A stretch of 64,000 bases of DNA. It comes from Streptomyces durocortorensis (GTDB lineage Bacteria; Actinomycetota; Actinomycetes; Streptomycetales; Streptomycetaceae). The stretch lies in assembly GCF_031760065.1 (NCBI RefSeq), contig NZ_CP134500.1:868001-932000 (forward strand), read 5' to 3'. Below, in pieces: positions 1 through 10,523 of the stretch. The notes under the pieces are model-generated. The model was given only the letters and a program-made list of their open reading frames with translations, was not told where the DNA came from and did not search any database. A program made the translations under genes and the position numbers. The stretch's first letter is position 1, and each line of letters opens with the position of its first letter.

Positions 1-392
1 CGCTCCACGTACGGCTCCCCCGCGATCCGCTCCAGTACCTGCTCGAAGTGGCGCATGTCGGCGGCGAAGACCTGGACCACCGCGTCTGCGTCCCCGGTCA
101 CCGTGGAGGCCGAGGCGATCTCCGGGTAGCGGGCGAGGCCCTGCTTGATGGCATCCGGAGAGGTGTTGCGGCTGCAGTAGATCTCGATGAACCCCTCGGT
201 CTCCCAGCCGAGCGCGGCCGGGTCCACGCGCACGGTGAAGCCGGTGATCGCGCCCTCGGCGCGGAGCCGGTCGACACGGCGCTTCACGGCGGGGGCGGAG
301 AGGCCGACGATCGCGCCGATGTCGGCGTAGGAGCGCCGGGCGTCTTCGGCGAGGGCGTGGACGATGCGTTCGTCGAGGTCGTTCAGGCGCAC
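1..392 (-). CDS. Lrp/AsnC family transcriptional regulator (partial, C-terminus beyond window)
   Basis: About 130 residues are visible from a GTG at 392, beginning MRLNDLDERIVHAL. This is the usual start of an Lrp/AsnC protein, leading into a winged helix-turn-helix (ADIGAIVGLSAPAVKRRVDRL, about residues 23-43). A RAM-type ligand domain follows, with the conserved VTGDADAVVQVFA strand. The family consists of multimeric DNA-binding proteins that sense amino acids or related small molecules. The C-terminal end runs off the left edge. The gene lies 115 bp downstream of the aldehyde dehydrogenase on the same strand, so it may belong to the same catabolic unit. The effector cannot be told from the sequence. 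Confidence 0.85.
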   Translation of the reverse strand, partial: MRLNDLDERIVHALAEDARRSYADIGAIVGLSAPAVKRRVDRLRAEGAITGFTVRVDPAALGWETEGFIEIYCSRNTSPDAIKQGLARYPEIASASTVTGDADAVVQVFAADMRHFEQVLERIAGEPYVE

Positions 393-507
393 GTCGGGCG
401 GTTCACTTCTCTGCGGTGGGTCGGCTGCGGGTGGCGGGCGGTGCCGCCACCCGCAGTAGACCACGGGCCGCCGCCCGGGGCGCGCCCGGTGCGGCGGGGG
501 CAGGCCG

Positions 508-1965
508 TCAGAAGGGGAACTGCGAGCGGCCGTGCTGGATGGAGATCCACTTCTGGGTGGTGAAGGCATCGATCATCGAGTCGCCGTTCAGCCGGCCGAG
601 GCCCGAGCTCTTCTCGCCGCCGAAGGGGACGATGGGCTCGTCGTGGACGGTGCCGTCGTTGATGTGGATCATGCCGGTGTGGATGCGCTGCCCGATCCGC
701 ACGCCGCGCTCGGTGTTGCCGGTGTGGACGGCGCCGCTGAGCCCGTAGGGGGTGTCGTTGGCGATGCGGACGGCCTCGTCCTCGCCGTCGAAGGGGACGA
801 TCAGGGCGACGGGGCCGAAGATCTCCTGCTGGAGGACGGGCGAGTCGGCGGCGAGGCCGGTGAGCACGGAGGGGCTGACGAGGTTGCCGTCGGCGGCGCC
901 GTGCAGGAGGGCCGTCGCACCGGCCGCCACGGTCTGGTCGACGAGCTTGGAGACGGACTCGGCCTGCGAGGAGTTGATCAGGGGGCCGATCTGGGTGGCC
1001 GGGTCCGCCGGGTCACCGACGGTGAGCGAGGCGACCTTCGCGACGAACTTCTCGGTGAACTCCTGCTCCACGGCACGGTCGACCAGGATGCGGTTGGCCG
1101 CCATGCAGACCTGGCCCTGGTGGACGTAGCGGCTGAAGACGGCCGCGTCGACGGCGTAGTCCACGTCGGCGTCGTCGAGCACGATCAGGGCGCTGTTGCC
1201 GCCGAGTTCGAGGACGGCCCGCTTGAGGTTGGCGGCACAGACGGTGGCGACGTGGCGGCCGACCTTGTCCGAGCCGGTGAAGGAGATGACCTGCGGCACC
1301 GGGTGCTCCAGCAGGGTGTCGCCGATCTCCGCGATGTCGGTGATCACGACGTTCAGCAGCCCGGCGGGGAGCCCCGCGTCCTCGAAGACCTTGGCCAGCA
1401 GGGTGCCGCCGCAGATCGGGGTGTTCTGGTGCGGCTTGAGGACGACGGCGTTGCCGAGGGCCAGGGCGGGGGCGACGGACTTGAGGGAGAGCAGGAAGGG
1501 GAAGTTGAAGGGGCTGATCACCCCGACGACGCCGACGGGCACACGGTAGACGCGGTTCTCCTTGCCCTCGGTCGGCGAGGGCAGGATCTGTCCGGCGGGG
1601 CGCAGGGCGAGCTGGATGGCTTCGCGGAGGAACTCCTTGGCCAGGTGCAGTTCGAAACCGGCCTTCAGCCGGGTGCCGCCGAGCTCGGCGACGATCGCCT
1701 CGCCGATCTCCGCCTCGCGCTCCTCGACGATCCGCAGGGCCTTCTCCAGGACGGCCCGCCTGCTGTACGGGTTGGTGTCCGCCCACGCCTGCTGGGCGCG
1801 CTCGGCGGCGCGGTAGGCCTGGTCGACCTCTTCGGCGGTGGCCACGGGGATGGAGGCGAGCTTCTCGCCGTCGAAGGGATTGAAGTCGATGATGTCCCAG
1901 GACCCCTTCCCCGGCCTCCACTCGCCGTCGATGTACTGATGGGCCAGGTCAGTGAAGAAGGACAT
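508..1965 (-). CDS. NAD(P)-dependent aldehyde dehydrogenase (benzaldehyde/vanillin dehydrogenase-like)
   Basis: This 485-residue protein has the full aldehyde dehydrogenase superfamily layout. The oxyanion Asn lies in PFNFP (N154), the cofactor-binding Lys in LKPHQN (K177), the general base Glu in LELGGN (E253), and the catalytic Cys in GQVCMAANR (C287). The enzyme should oxidise an aldehyde to its acid in the cytosol. The N-terminal style and the HQGQVCMAANR active site resemble vanillin/benzaldehyde dehydrogenases of actinomycetes, but the substrate is inferred. Its promoter contains a long palindrome (see the site at 1997-2043), suggesting induction by an aromatic compound. The nearby Lrp-type gene is a candidate regulator but has not been shown to act here. 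Confidence 0.9.
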   Translation of the reverse strand: MSFFTDLAHQYIDGEWRPGKGSWDIIDFNPFDGEKLASIPVATAEEVDQAYRAAERAQQAWADTNPYSRRAVLEKALRIVEEREAEIGEAIVAELGGTRLKAGFELHLAKEFLREAIQLALRPAGQILPSPTEGKENRVYRVPVGVVGVISPFNFPFLLSLKSVAPALALGNAVVLKPHQNTPICGGTLLAKVFEDAGLPAGLLNVVITDIAEIGDTLLEHPVPQVISFTGSDKVGRHVATVCAANLKRAVLELGGNSALIVLDDADVDYAVDAAVFSRYVHQGQVCMAANRILVDRAVEQEFTEKFVAKVASLTVGDPADPATQIGPLINSSQAESVSKLVDQTVAAGATALLHGAADGNLVSPSVLTGLAADSPVLQQEIFGPVALIVPFDGEDEAVRIANDTPYGLSGAVHTGNTERGVRIGQRIHTGMIHINDGTVHDEPIVPFGGEKSSGLGRLNGDSMIDAFTTQKWISIQHGRSQFPF

Positions 1966-1996
1966 GAGATCCCTTACCGCAGAGAGGCAGGCAGCT

Positions 1997-2043
1997 GAGT
2001 GCGCTTCATATTACTTAAGTTTCAACCGAGTTGAAGCGCACTC
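1997..2043 (-). promoter_or_regulatory. Palindromic promoter/operator of the aldehyde dehydrogenase gene
   Basis: Perfect 12-bp inverted arms lie at 1997-2008 (GAGTGCGCTTCA) and 2032-2043. Between them are ACTTAAGT (2013-2020) and the pair TTCAAC/GTTGAA (2021-2026 and 2030-2035). Read on the minus strand, TTCAAC (2030-2035) and TAATAT (2008-2013) are spaced by 16 bp and make a good -35/-10 pair about 36-40 bp before the start codon. A repressor bound here would cover the promoter. Confidence 0.55.
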
Positions 2044-2081
2044 CCGGCCACCTCACCGGGCTCCGGGGTCCGGGGTCCGAA

Positions 2082-2130
2082 AACGCCCCCGCCCCTCCCG
2101 GCGCGAACGGCTGGGAGGGGCGGGGGCGTT
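2082..2130 (-). terminator. Rho-independent-type hairpin after guaB1
   Basis: A perfect 18-bp stem (2082-2099 with 2113-2130) surrounds a 13-nt loop, 16 bp past the guaB1 stop codon. The stem is almost pure G/C and ends in AA/TT. Confidence 0.8.
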
Positions 2131-2145
2131 GCGGTGGGAGCGGGA

Positions 2146-3921
<1,776 letters not shown>

Positions 3922-5004
3922 GTGGACAGCGAACTGCCGGACATCTACTGCCCGTTCCCGCAGCGGACCAACCCGCACGTGGCGCACACCCGGGGGCATC
4001 TGGACGCCTGGACCAGACAGACGGGTCTGGTCCACCGCGAGTCCGCGAGGAACCGCTTCGAACAAGCCGATTTCGGGGCGTTCGTCGGCATGGTCTATCC
4101 GACGGCCGACGGTGAACACCTCGATCTGGTGGCCGATTGGTTCGTCTGGCTCTTCCTGGTCGACGACCAGCTCGACGACGGCCATCTCGGCCGTTCCCCC
4201 GATCGGGTGAGGGATGTCGTCGACCGGATGCGCGCGGTGGTCGACGGCTCCGCCCCCGAGCCGCTGCCGGGCGAGGAGCTCCCGGCCGCCGTGATCGCCC
4301 TGGCCGATCTGTGGAAACGTACGACGCCGAACGCGGCCCCCCACTGGCGGACCCGGTTCGCCTGGCATCTGGTGACCTACCTCACGACCGCCACGACCTG
4401 GGAGGCGGGGAACCGGGCCGAGGACGTGGTGCCGTCGGAGGAGACGTACATCGCGAAGCGGCGGCACACCGGGGCCATCCACGTCTGCATGGACCTCATA
4501 GAGATCGTGGCGGGCATCGAGGCCCCGGAGTCGCTCCACAACGACCCCCGGTTCATCACCGCCCTGGAAGCCTCGTGCAACCACGTGTGCTGGGCCAACG
4601 ACGTGTACTCCTTCGAGAAGGAGCAGATGCTCGGCGAGATCCACAACCTCGTCCACCTGGCCCGCCACCACCGGGGCATGGGCGAGCAGCAGGCGCTGGA
4701 TCATGTCGCGGAGCGGATAGCCAAGGAGACCGAGCGCTTCCTAACGGCCGAGGACGAGCTGCTGGAGCTGTATCCCGAGCTGTCCGCGCTGCTGGTGCCC
4801 TACCTCGACGGGATGCGCAGCTGGATGCGCGGCAACCTGGACTGGTCGCGTCAGACACCGCGCTACAACCCGGCCGACGTGGGCCAGTACGAGGAGCCCG
4901 AGGAGTATCTGGAGGAGACCGTGCTGGGTATCCCGCCCGCCCGGCCCGAGGCCGTCCGCACCGAAGCCGCACCGTGCGCGGCCAAGGCGCCGCCGACGGG
5001 CTGA
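3922..5004 (+). CDS. Class I terpene synthase (sesquiterpene cyclase; candidate epicubenol synthase)
   Basis: This 360-residue protein has every class I terpene cyclase signature. They are the Mg-binding DDQLD (81-85), the NSE triad N226/S230/E234 in NDVYSFEKE, the Arg pair near 180 that senses diphosphate, and the RY pair (R314, Y315). The length fits bacterial sesquiterpene synthases that ionise farnesyl diphosphate in the cytosol. The GTG at 3922 lies just before the conserved N-terminal part; the upstream GGAGAGG is rather far (14 bp). The gene stands alone, with no P450 or prenyltransferase beside it. From memory, S. griseus carries the (+)-epicubenol synthase SGR6065 in the equivalent chromosome arm. 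That match is inferred from position and family, not from alignment. Confidence 0.88.
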   Translation: MDSELPDIYCPFPQRTNPHVAHTRGHLDAWTRQTGLVHRESARNRFEQADFGAFVGMVYPTADGEHLDLVADWFVWLFLVDDQLDDGHLGRSPDRVRDVVDRMRAVVDGSAPEPLPGEELPAAVIALADLWKRTTPNAAPHWRTRFAWHLVTYLTTATTWEAGNRAEDVVPSEETYIAKRRHTGAIHVCMDLIEIVAGIEAPESLHNDPRFITALEASCNHVCWANDVYSFEKEQMLGEIHNLVHLARHHRGMGEQQALDHVAERIAKETERFLTAEDELLELYPELSALLVPYLDGMRSWMRGNLDWSRQTPRYNPADVGQYEEPEEYLEETVLGIPPARPEAVRTEAAPCAAKAPPTG

Positions 5005-5024
5005 GTCCGGGCCCCGGAGAAGCG

Positions 5025-5062
5025 CTGAGGGGGCGTGCACCACGTGGTGCACGCCCCCTCAG
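5025..5062. terminator. Bidirectional terminator between terpene synthase and SorC regulator
   Basis: This is a perfect 38-bp palindrome (19-bp arms 5025-5043 and 5044-5062, centre CCACGTGG). It lies between convergent genes, 20 bp past one stop codon and 16 bp past the other. Confidence 0.85.
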
Positions 5063-5078
5063 TACATAGCGCCCGTTG

Positions 5079-6128
5079 TCACTCCCCGTCGGGATCGGCC
5101 CGCTCCAGCGCCGGACGCACCCCGGCGGCGGACTCCGTGAGCAGAAAGTCCGCGGCGGCTGTGTCCGTCACGAGGCTGGTCACCAGGCCGGAGCGCAGCA
5201 CCGCGCCGATCGCCGCCGCCTTGCGCTGGCCGCCCGCGATCGCCACCACCTCGGGGATCCGGCGCAGCCGGTCCGCCTCCACGGTGATACAGCGCTCGCC
5301 GAGGTCCCGGCCGACCCTGCGGCCGTCGGCGTCGAAGAGGTGCGCGGACATCTCGGCCGCGACGCCGAGCGAGGCGTAGTGCGCGCGCTCCTCGTCGGAG
5401 AGCATGTCGTGGACAGTGGAGATGCCCGGCTCCCAGGAGCCGATGGAGACCGCGGCGACCGTGACCTTGTCGAAGTACTCGAAGGCACGGGCGATGCCCG
5501 TCTGCTCGCGCAGCGCGGCGGCCGTCGCCGGGTCGGGCAGCAGCATCGGCGCGTAGATGGGGTGCGCCTCACCGCCGGAGACCTGGGCGGCCCGGCGGAC
5601 CGCCTCGACCGAGCCGCGCTCGGCGGTGCCCGCGTCGTAGACCCCGGTCAGCTGGACGACGGTGCAGGGCGGGAGCCGGTCGAGGGCGGCCGCCATGTGG
5701 ATGGTGGAGCGGCCCCAGGCCAGGCCGAGCACATCGCCCTCGGCCACCAGCTCGCCGAGCAGATCGGCCGCGACCTCGCCCAGGTTCTCCGGGTCGGGGG
5801 CGTCCTCCTGCTCCTCGGCCGGGGACTCGACGACCACCGCGTGCCGCAGCCCGTAGCGGGCTCGCAGCGCGTCGGAGCGTTCGGCGTCCAGCTCGGCCGG
5901 GACCCGGATCTCGATCCGTACGAGATCACGTTCGAGGGCGGTCTCCAGGACCCGGGCCACCTTGAAGCGGCTGACGCCGAACTCCTCGGCGATCTGGATC
6001 TTGGACTTGCCCTCCAGATAGAACCGGCGGGCCATGGCCGCCGCCTGCACCAGCTCCGCGGGTCCCATCCGCATGGCTGACCGACCCGCCGAGATGCCAG
6101 ACACCGCGATCTCCTCACTGCTGTTCAC
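5079..6128 (-). CDS. SorC/DeoR-type sugar-binding transcriptional regulator
   Basis: This 349-residue protein begins with a helix-turn-helix (KSKIQIAEEFGVSRFKVARVLETAL, about residues 41-65). A SorC-type sugar-phosphate-binding domain follows, with the typical VLGLAWGRSTIHMA, VVQLTGVY and VAIAGGQRKAAAIGAVLRSGL segments. Family members are repressors or activators relieved by phosphorylated sugars. The gene lies 79 bp upstream of rpe on the same strand, which fits a role in pentose-phosphate metabolism, though no target is visible. Two internal ATGs (SAMRMGP, near residue 20) could also serve as start. The C-terminus ends at the palindromic terminator shared with the terpene synthase gene. Confidence 0.88.
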   Translation of the reverse strand: MNSSEEIAVSGISAGRSAMRMGPAELVQAAAMARRFYLEGKSKIQIAEEFGVSRFKVARVLETALERDLVRIEIRVPAELDAERSDALRARYGLRHAVVVESPAEEQEDAPDPENLGEVAADLLGELVAEGDVLGLAWGRSTIHMAAALDRLPPCTVVQLTGVYDAGTAERGSVEAVRRAAQVSGGEAHPIYAPMLLPDPATAAALREQTGIARAFEYFDKVTVAAVSIGSWEPGISTVHDMLSDEERAHYASLGVAAEMSAHLFDADGRRVGRDLGERCITVEADRLRRIPEVVAIAGGQRKAAAIGAVLRSGLVTSLVTDTAAADFLLTESAAGVRPALERADPDGE

Positions 6129-6207
6129 ACGCCCGATACGCCGTTCATCCTGTCAGATCCGGCGATCCTTGATCGGCCCTGTCGGGCCGCGTTCATCTGT
6201 CCTTGGT

Positions 6208-6891
6208 TCAGTGGTCGCACGCCCAGGGGGCCGCGGCCGTCGCCACGTCCGCCTGCGCCCGCAGGTCCCGCACCGCCGCCGCCGGGTCCTTCGCCCCGTA
6301 CACCGCGGATCCGGCCACGAAGACGTCGGCGCCCGCCTCGGCGCACCGCTCGATGGTGGTGGCCGAGACCCCGCCGTCGACCTGGAGCCACAGTTCGAGG
6401 CCGTGCTTGCTGATCAGCTCCCGGGTGCGGCGGATCTTCGGCAGCATGATGTCCAGGAACGCCTGGCCGCCGAAGCCCGGCTCGACGGTCATGATCAGCA
6501 GCATGTCGAGCTCGGGGAGCAGGTCCTCGTACGGCTCGATGGGCGTCGCGGGCTTGAGCGCCATCGAGGCGCGCGCCCCCTTGGCCCGGATCTCCCGCGC
6601 GAGGCGCACCGGCGCGGCGGCGGCCTCCGCGTGGAAGGTGACGGAACCGGCCCCGGCCTCCACGTACTGCGGGGCCCAGCGGTCCGCGTCCTCGATCATG
6701 AGGTGGCAGTCCAGCGGGGTGTCCGTGGCCTTGCTGAGCGCTTCGACGATCGGCACGCCGAGGGTCAGGTTGGGCACGAAGTGGTTGTCCATCACATCGA
6801 CGTGGAGCCAGTCCGCGCCTTCGACGGCCTTCGCCTCCTCGGCGAGACGTGCGAAATCCGCGGACAGGATGCTGGGATTGATCTGCGCCAT
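6208..6891 (-). CDS. rpe: Ribulose-phosphate 3-epimerase
   Basis: This 227-residue TIM-barrel protein interconverts ribulose 5-phosphate and xylulose 5-phosphate in the cytosolic pentose phosphate pathway. It shows the family signatures [13 protein letters not shown] at the N-terminus, [17 protein letters not shown] (metal ligands His, Asp and the following loop) and [20 protein letters not shown]. Full length for the family. The start ATG at 6891 gives the canonical MAQINPS start. It lies downstream of rsmB, with which it may be co-transcribed over a 148-bp gap. Confidence 0.97.
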   Translation of the reverse strand: MAQINPSILSADFARLAEEAKAVEGADWLHVDVMDNHFVPNLTLGVPIVEALSKATDTPLDCHLMIEDADRWAPQYVEAGAGSVTFHAEAAAAPVRLAREIRAKGARASMALKPATPIEPYEDLLPELDMLLIMTVEPGFGGQAFLDIMLPKIRRTRELISKHGLELWLQVDGGVSATTIERCAEAGADVFVAGSAVYGAKDPAAAVRDLRAQADVATAAAPWACDH

Positions 6892-7039
6892 GACCCAAGC
6901 CTGCCACGTTCCGCGCCGGTTCCCCGCCTCGATGCCCTCCGAGGCCTCACACGACCATCACAGTCCGCGCATTCAGGGCATTTTGCCAGCGCTTTACCGC
7001 TCTTTCGCCGGCCGGGGAGGCCTGCTGACGCGGTGATAT

Positions 7040-8473
7040 TCAGCCGGTCCGGCGCAGCAGAGCCAGATACATCGCGTCCGTGCCGTGCAGATGCGGCCAG
7101 AGCTGGACGTCCGGTCCCTCGCCGAGGGCGGGTACGCCGGGCATCAGCGGCCGGGCGTCGATCCACTCCGCCTGGACCGGTTCCCCGCCCCGGCCCTTCA
7201 GCACGTCCTCGACGACCACCCGGGTCTCGGCGAGATGCGGCGAGCAGGTCGCGTAACCGACCACGCCGCCGATCCGTACGGCCTTCAACGCCTCGCGCAG
7301 CAGACCGCGTTGGAGCGGGGCGAAGGCCTCCAGGTCCTCGGCCCGACGCCGCCAGCGGGACTCCGGGCGGCGGCGCAGCGCCCCCAGGCCCGAGCACGGC
7401 ACGTCCATCAGGACGCGGTCGAAGGCGCCGGGCCGCCACGGCGGTCGGGTGCCGTCGGCGGTGATCACCTGATACGGACCCGGGTTACCGGCGAGCGCCC
7501 GCTCGACCAGCCGGGCGCGGTGCGGCTGCTTCTCGGCGGCGAGCAGGGCCGCCCCCCGCCCGGCGGCGAGGGCGGCCAGCAGGGCGGCCTTGCCCCCGGG
7601 GCCCGCGCAACCGTCCAGCCAGCGGGTGTCGCTCCCGTCGAGGGGGGCGGCGGCCAGGGCGGCGGCGACGAGCTGGCTGCCCTCGTCCTGGACGCCCGCC
7701 CGGCCCTCCCGGACGGCTTCCAGCGCTCCGGGCTCGCCGCCCTCGGCCATCCGCACGGCGTACGGGGACCAGCGGCCCGGGAGGGAGTTGTCCTCGCCCA
7801 GCGCCGTGGTCAGCTCGTCGGTGGTGGAGCGGCCGGGGCGGGCCGCCAACGTCACCTCGGGCCGCTCGTTGTCGGCTTCGAGAAGGTCCTCGATGCCCGC
7901 ACGGCCGCCGCCCAGCGCGTCCCAGAGCGCGGAGACGATCCAGCGCGGGTGGGAGTGCACGACGGAGAGGTGGTCCTCGGCGTCCTCCTCGTACGGCGGG
8001 GCGACCTTCTCCACCCAGCCGTCGAGGTCGTGCGCGGTGACCTTGCGCAGCACCGCGTTGACGAACTTCGCGCGCCCCTCCCCCAGCACCACCCGGGCCA
8101 GCTCCACGCTGGCGGAGACGGCCGCGTGGGTGGGGATGCGGGTGCCGAGCAGCTGGTGGACGCCCATGTTGAGGACGTCCAGGACCGGCGGGTCGACCTC
8201 GCGCAGCGGCCGGTCGATGCAGGCCGCCACGATCGCGTCGTAGGTCCCCTGGCGGCGCAGCGTCCCGTAGACCAGCTCGGTCGCCAGCGCCGCGTCCCGG
8301 CCGTCGAAGTCGCCCTTGGCGCGGGCCTTCTTCAGCAGCGGGGGCAGCACGAGGTTGGCGTACGCGTCACGCTCGTCGACGGCCCTGAGCGCCTCGAAGG
8401 CGAGAAAGCGGACCGGGTCCTTCTGGGGGCGGCGATGGGGCCTGGCGGGACGGCGACGCGGCTGGTCGTTCAC
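7040..8473 (-). CDS. rsmB: 16S rRNA m5C methyltransferase RsmB (NusB-domain + NOL1/NOP2/Sun)
   Basis: This 477-residue protein starts with a basic tail, then a NusB-like RNA-binding domain (about residues 20-160) and a SAM-dependent methyltransferase domain. Motif I is LDGCAGPGGKAALLA. The two cysteines expected of m5C methyltransferases are in MDVPCSGLG and VGYATCSPH. RsmB methylates C967 (E. coli numbering) of 16S rRNA. It follows fmt on the same strand with an 81-bp gap, the usual fmt-rsmB pairing of bacteria, so the two probably form one transcript. Confidence 0.95.
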   Translation of the reverse strand: MNDQPRRRPARPHRRPQKDPVRFLAFEALRAVDERDAYANLVLPPLLKKARAKGDFDGRDAALATELVYGTLRRQGTYDAIVAACIDRPLREVDPPVLDVLNMGVHQLLGTRIPTHAAVSASVELARVVLGEGRAKFVNAVLRKVTAHDLDGWVEKVAPPYEEDAEDHLSVVHSHPRWIVSALWDALGGGRAGIEDLLEADNERPEVTLAARPGRSTTDELTTALGEDNSLPGRWSPYAVRMAEGGEPGALEAVREGRAGVQDEGSQLVAAALAAAPLDGSDTRWLDGCAGPGGKAALLAALAAGRGAALLAAEKQPHRARLVERALAGNPGPYQVITADGTRPPWRPGAFDRVLMDVPCSGLGALRRRPESRWRRRAEDLEAFAPLQRGLLREALKAVRIGGVVGYATCSPHLAETRVVVEDVLKGRGGEPVQAEWIDARPLMPGVPALGEGPDVQLWPHLHGTDAMYLALLRRTG

Positions 8474-8554
8474 GTGAAAGGTGCTCCGCTGATGGTGAGA
8501 GAGGCGAACCCTCCCAGCGTACGTCGCCGCTCCCGGCCCCTCGAACGAGAGGTT

Positions 8555-9487
8555 CTACGACCCCAGCAGCTCGCCGTGGACGATGCGGACACCGCGTGCC
8601 CAGTCGGCGGCCTTCATCGGCTTCTTGCCCTGCGGCTGGACCCACAGCAGCTCGACGGCGTGCGAACCGGTGCCCGCGTACACGTTGTTCTTGGCGGCGG
8701 AGAGCTCGCCGGGAGCCAGGTCGGTCCGGTCCAAGACGGGCGTGGCCTGGATCAGCTTCAGCCGCTCGCCGCGGAACAGGGTCCAGGCGCCGGGGGCCGG
8801 GGTGCAGCCCCGCACGACCCGGTCGACCCGCAGGGCGGGGGCCGACCACTGGACCTGGGCGTCCTCGACGGTGATCTTCGGGGCCTGGGTGACGCCCTCG
8901 TGCGGCTGGGGCACGGCGTGCAGGGTGCCGTCCTCGATGCCGTCCATGGTCGCGGCGAGCAGCCCGGCCCCCGCGAAGGCGAGCCGGGTGAGCAGGTCGC
9001 CGCTGGTGTCGGTGGGGCGGATCTCCTCGGTGAGGACGCCGTAGACCGGGCCGGAGTCCAGCCCCTCCTCGATCAGGAAGGTGGACGCGCCGGTCACCTC
9101 GTCCCCGGCCATCAGGGAGTGCTGCACGGGCGCGGCCCCGCGCCAGGCGGGAAGCAGCGAGAAGTGCAGGTTGACCCAGCCGCGCGCGGGCACGTCCAGG
9201 GCGACCTTGGGCAGCAGCGCCCCGTAGGCGACGACCGGGCAGCAGTCCGGGGCGATCTCGCGCAGCCGGGCGAGGAACGCCTCGTCCCGGGGTTTGGCGG
9301 GCTTGAGCACCTCGATCCCCGCCTCCTCGCCCCGTTCGGCCACCGGGCTCGCGACGAGCCGTCGGCCCCGGCCGGCGGGGGCGTCGGGACGGGTCACGAC
9401 GGCGGCGACCTCGTGGCGGTCGGAGGCGATCAGGGCGTCCAGGGCGGGGACGGCGACCTCGGGGGTGCCGGCGAAGACGAGCTTCAT
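8555..9487 (-). CDS. fmt: Methionyl-tRNA formyltransferase
   Basis: This 310-residue enzyme transfers a formyl group from 10-formyl-tetrahydrofolate to initiator Met-tRNA. The catalytic Asn and His are in [17 protein letters not shown], and the third residue, Asp, is in [11 protein letters not shown]. The C-terminal OB-like domain that binds tRNA is present ([13 protein letters not shown] onward). The start at 9487 ([10 protein letters not shown]) is chosen because it gives the family's universal N-terminus; an upstream in-frame start would add 16 unlike residues. Its promoter region borders the inverted-repeat element at 9545-9716. Confidence 0.97.
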   Translation of the reverse strand: MKLVFAGTPEVAVPALDALIASDRHEVAAVVTRPDAPAGRGRRLVASPVAERGEEAGIEVLKPAKPRDEAFLARLREIAPDCCPVVAYGALLPKVALDVPARGWVNLHFSLLPAWRGAAPVQHSLMAGDEVTGASTFLIEEGLDSGPVYGVLTEEIRPTDTSGDLLTRLAFAGAGLLAATMDGIEDGTLHAVPQPHEGVTQAPKITVEDAQVQWSAPALRVDRVVRGCTPAPGAWTLFRGERLKLIQATPVLDRTDLAPGELSAAKNNVYAGTGSHAVELLWVQPQGKKPMKAADWARGVRIVHGELLGS

Positions 9488-9932
9488 GGGTGGCTGACTG
9501 CCTCTCGGGCCAAGACGTACGGTGACGAGCAGCACACCAGTCTAGGGCCTGTCGTCAAACCGCCGTCGCTGCCCGAAGGGCGGGCGGGCGGCGTCCGGTG
9601 CATGCGGTCGCAAGACGCCGCAACGGCCTCGCGGCGGAGCTACCCGGCTCTCTGGGCGACGCCGCGAGCGAGCCTGCCGGACGCCGCCCGGCAGGCGGCA
9701 GCCTGACGACAGGCCCCAGGGGGTGGCCGGGGGAAGCATGCCGGGTCCGTCCGCGCCGGCCGTGCGCCGACCGAGGGGGCGTACGCGCGCCGCGCACGCC
9801 CCGTGCATATGCACATACGCCCCGATAGCGTGACCACATACCCGGCTCGGGCGTTGGTCAAAGGAGATTGACCGAAGCGGGCCGCCCCGATGCGGCCCGA
9901 TCCCTTTCAACGCCGGTTCGAGAGGCTTCTTC
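9488..9932. other. Intergenic region between divergent fmt and the HTH gene
   Basis: This 445-bp stretch has no credible gene. It contains a MITE-like inverted-repeat element (9545-9716), a perfect palindrome GTGCATATGCAC (9803-9814), and an inverted repeat GGTCAA-N6-TTGACC (9856-9873) upstream of the rightward HTH gene. Confidence 0.6.
9545..9716. mobile_element. MITE-like element with 13-bp terminal inverted repeats
   Basis: Perfect terminal inverted repeats GGGCCTGTCGTCA (9545-9557) and its complement (9704-9716) bound 172 bp. A second matching pair GGGCGGCGTCCGG lies inside at 9586-9598 and 9677-9689 in inverted orientation, so the whole element can fold. If the outer G/C pair belongs to the target, the flanks read CTAG (9542-9545) and CCAG (9716-9719), close to the CTAG target of some IS5-type elements. 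No transposase is encoded, so it would be a non-autonomous remnant. Confidence 0.5.
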
Positions 9933-10508
9933 ATGGCCGACCACGCAACCCACGACGCCCAAGCGCGGGCCAGTCTGCACCTTCTGGTGCGGGACATCGA
10001 GCGGGTCCGGCGGCAGGTGGACGCGCTGCGCACCCTCACCGCCCAGCTGGGCAACGTCTACCGTCCGCGCCGCTCCGGCCCCTCCGCGGGCTTCGTCGTC
10101 TACGGCAGGGCCCCGGCCCCCACCGTCCGCCTCGCGCAGGAGCTGCGGGACAGCGTCGAGACCCTGGTCACGGCCGCCGTGGACTTCGACCGCTCGCTGG
10201 GCTTCTCCTGGGACGCGGTGGGCTCCGCCCTCGGCGTCACCAAGCAGGCCGTGCACCGCCGTTACGGCGCGCGTCGGGCCACCCCGCAGCCCGCAGCCGA
10301 GACAGGCGCGGAGACGACGGCCGCGCCGCGCGCAGTCTCCGTCGGCGCCGGCCTGTCCGGTGGCCCCGCCGCCGGGTCCGGCGCCCCGGTGCCCGCGGTG
10401 CCCGCGGTGCCCGCGGCCCGGTCGAGGCCGCCGCAGCCGCCGACGGCCCAGCCTCCGGCCCGCGAGGAGCTCCGCCCCGGAGCATTCCCGGGCCCCCGCA
10501 ACGGCTGA
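9933..10508 (+). CDS. Conserved hypothetical protein with a helix-turn-helix-like segment
   Basis: I do not recognise a named function. The 191-residue protein has a helical N-terminal part with heptad-like pattern ([21 protein letters not shown]). A helix-turn-helix-like stretch follows ([22 protein letters not shown], about residues 92-113), which looks like a DNA-binding recognition unit. The C-terminal half, from about residue 115, is low-complexity Ala/Pro/Gly and probably disordered. The ATG at 9933 has GAGAGG seven bases upstream. Its place between fmt and priA is typical of Streptomyces. A nucleoid or regulatory role is possible but unproven. Confidence 0.75.
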   Translation: MADHATHDAQARASLHLLVRDIERVRRQVDALRTLTAQLGNVYRPRRSGPSAGFVVYGRAPAPTVRLAQELRDSVETLVTAAVDFDRSLGFSWDAVGSALGVTKQAVHRRYGARRATPQPAAETGAETTAAPRAVSVGAGLSGGPAAGSGAPVPAVPAVPAARSRPPQPPTAQPPAREELRPGAFPGPRNG

Positions 10509-10523
10509 CACCGGGCCGCTCCT

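Noticed and set aside
5025..5062. Operator interpretation of the perfect 38-bp palindrome with a central CACGTG
   Set aside because: It lies between two convergent stop codons and has terminator structure; a promoter role there is unlikely.
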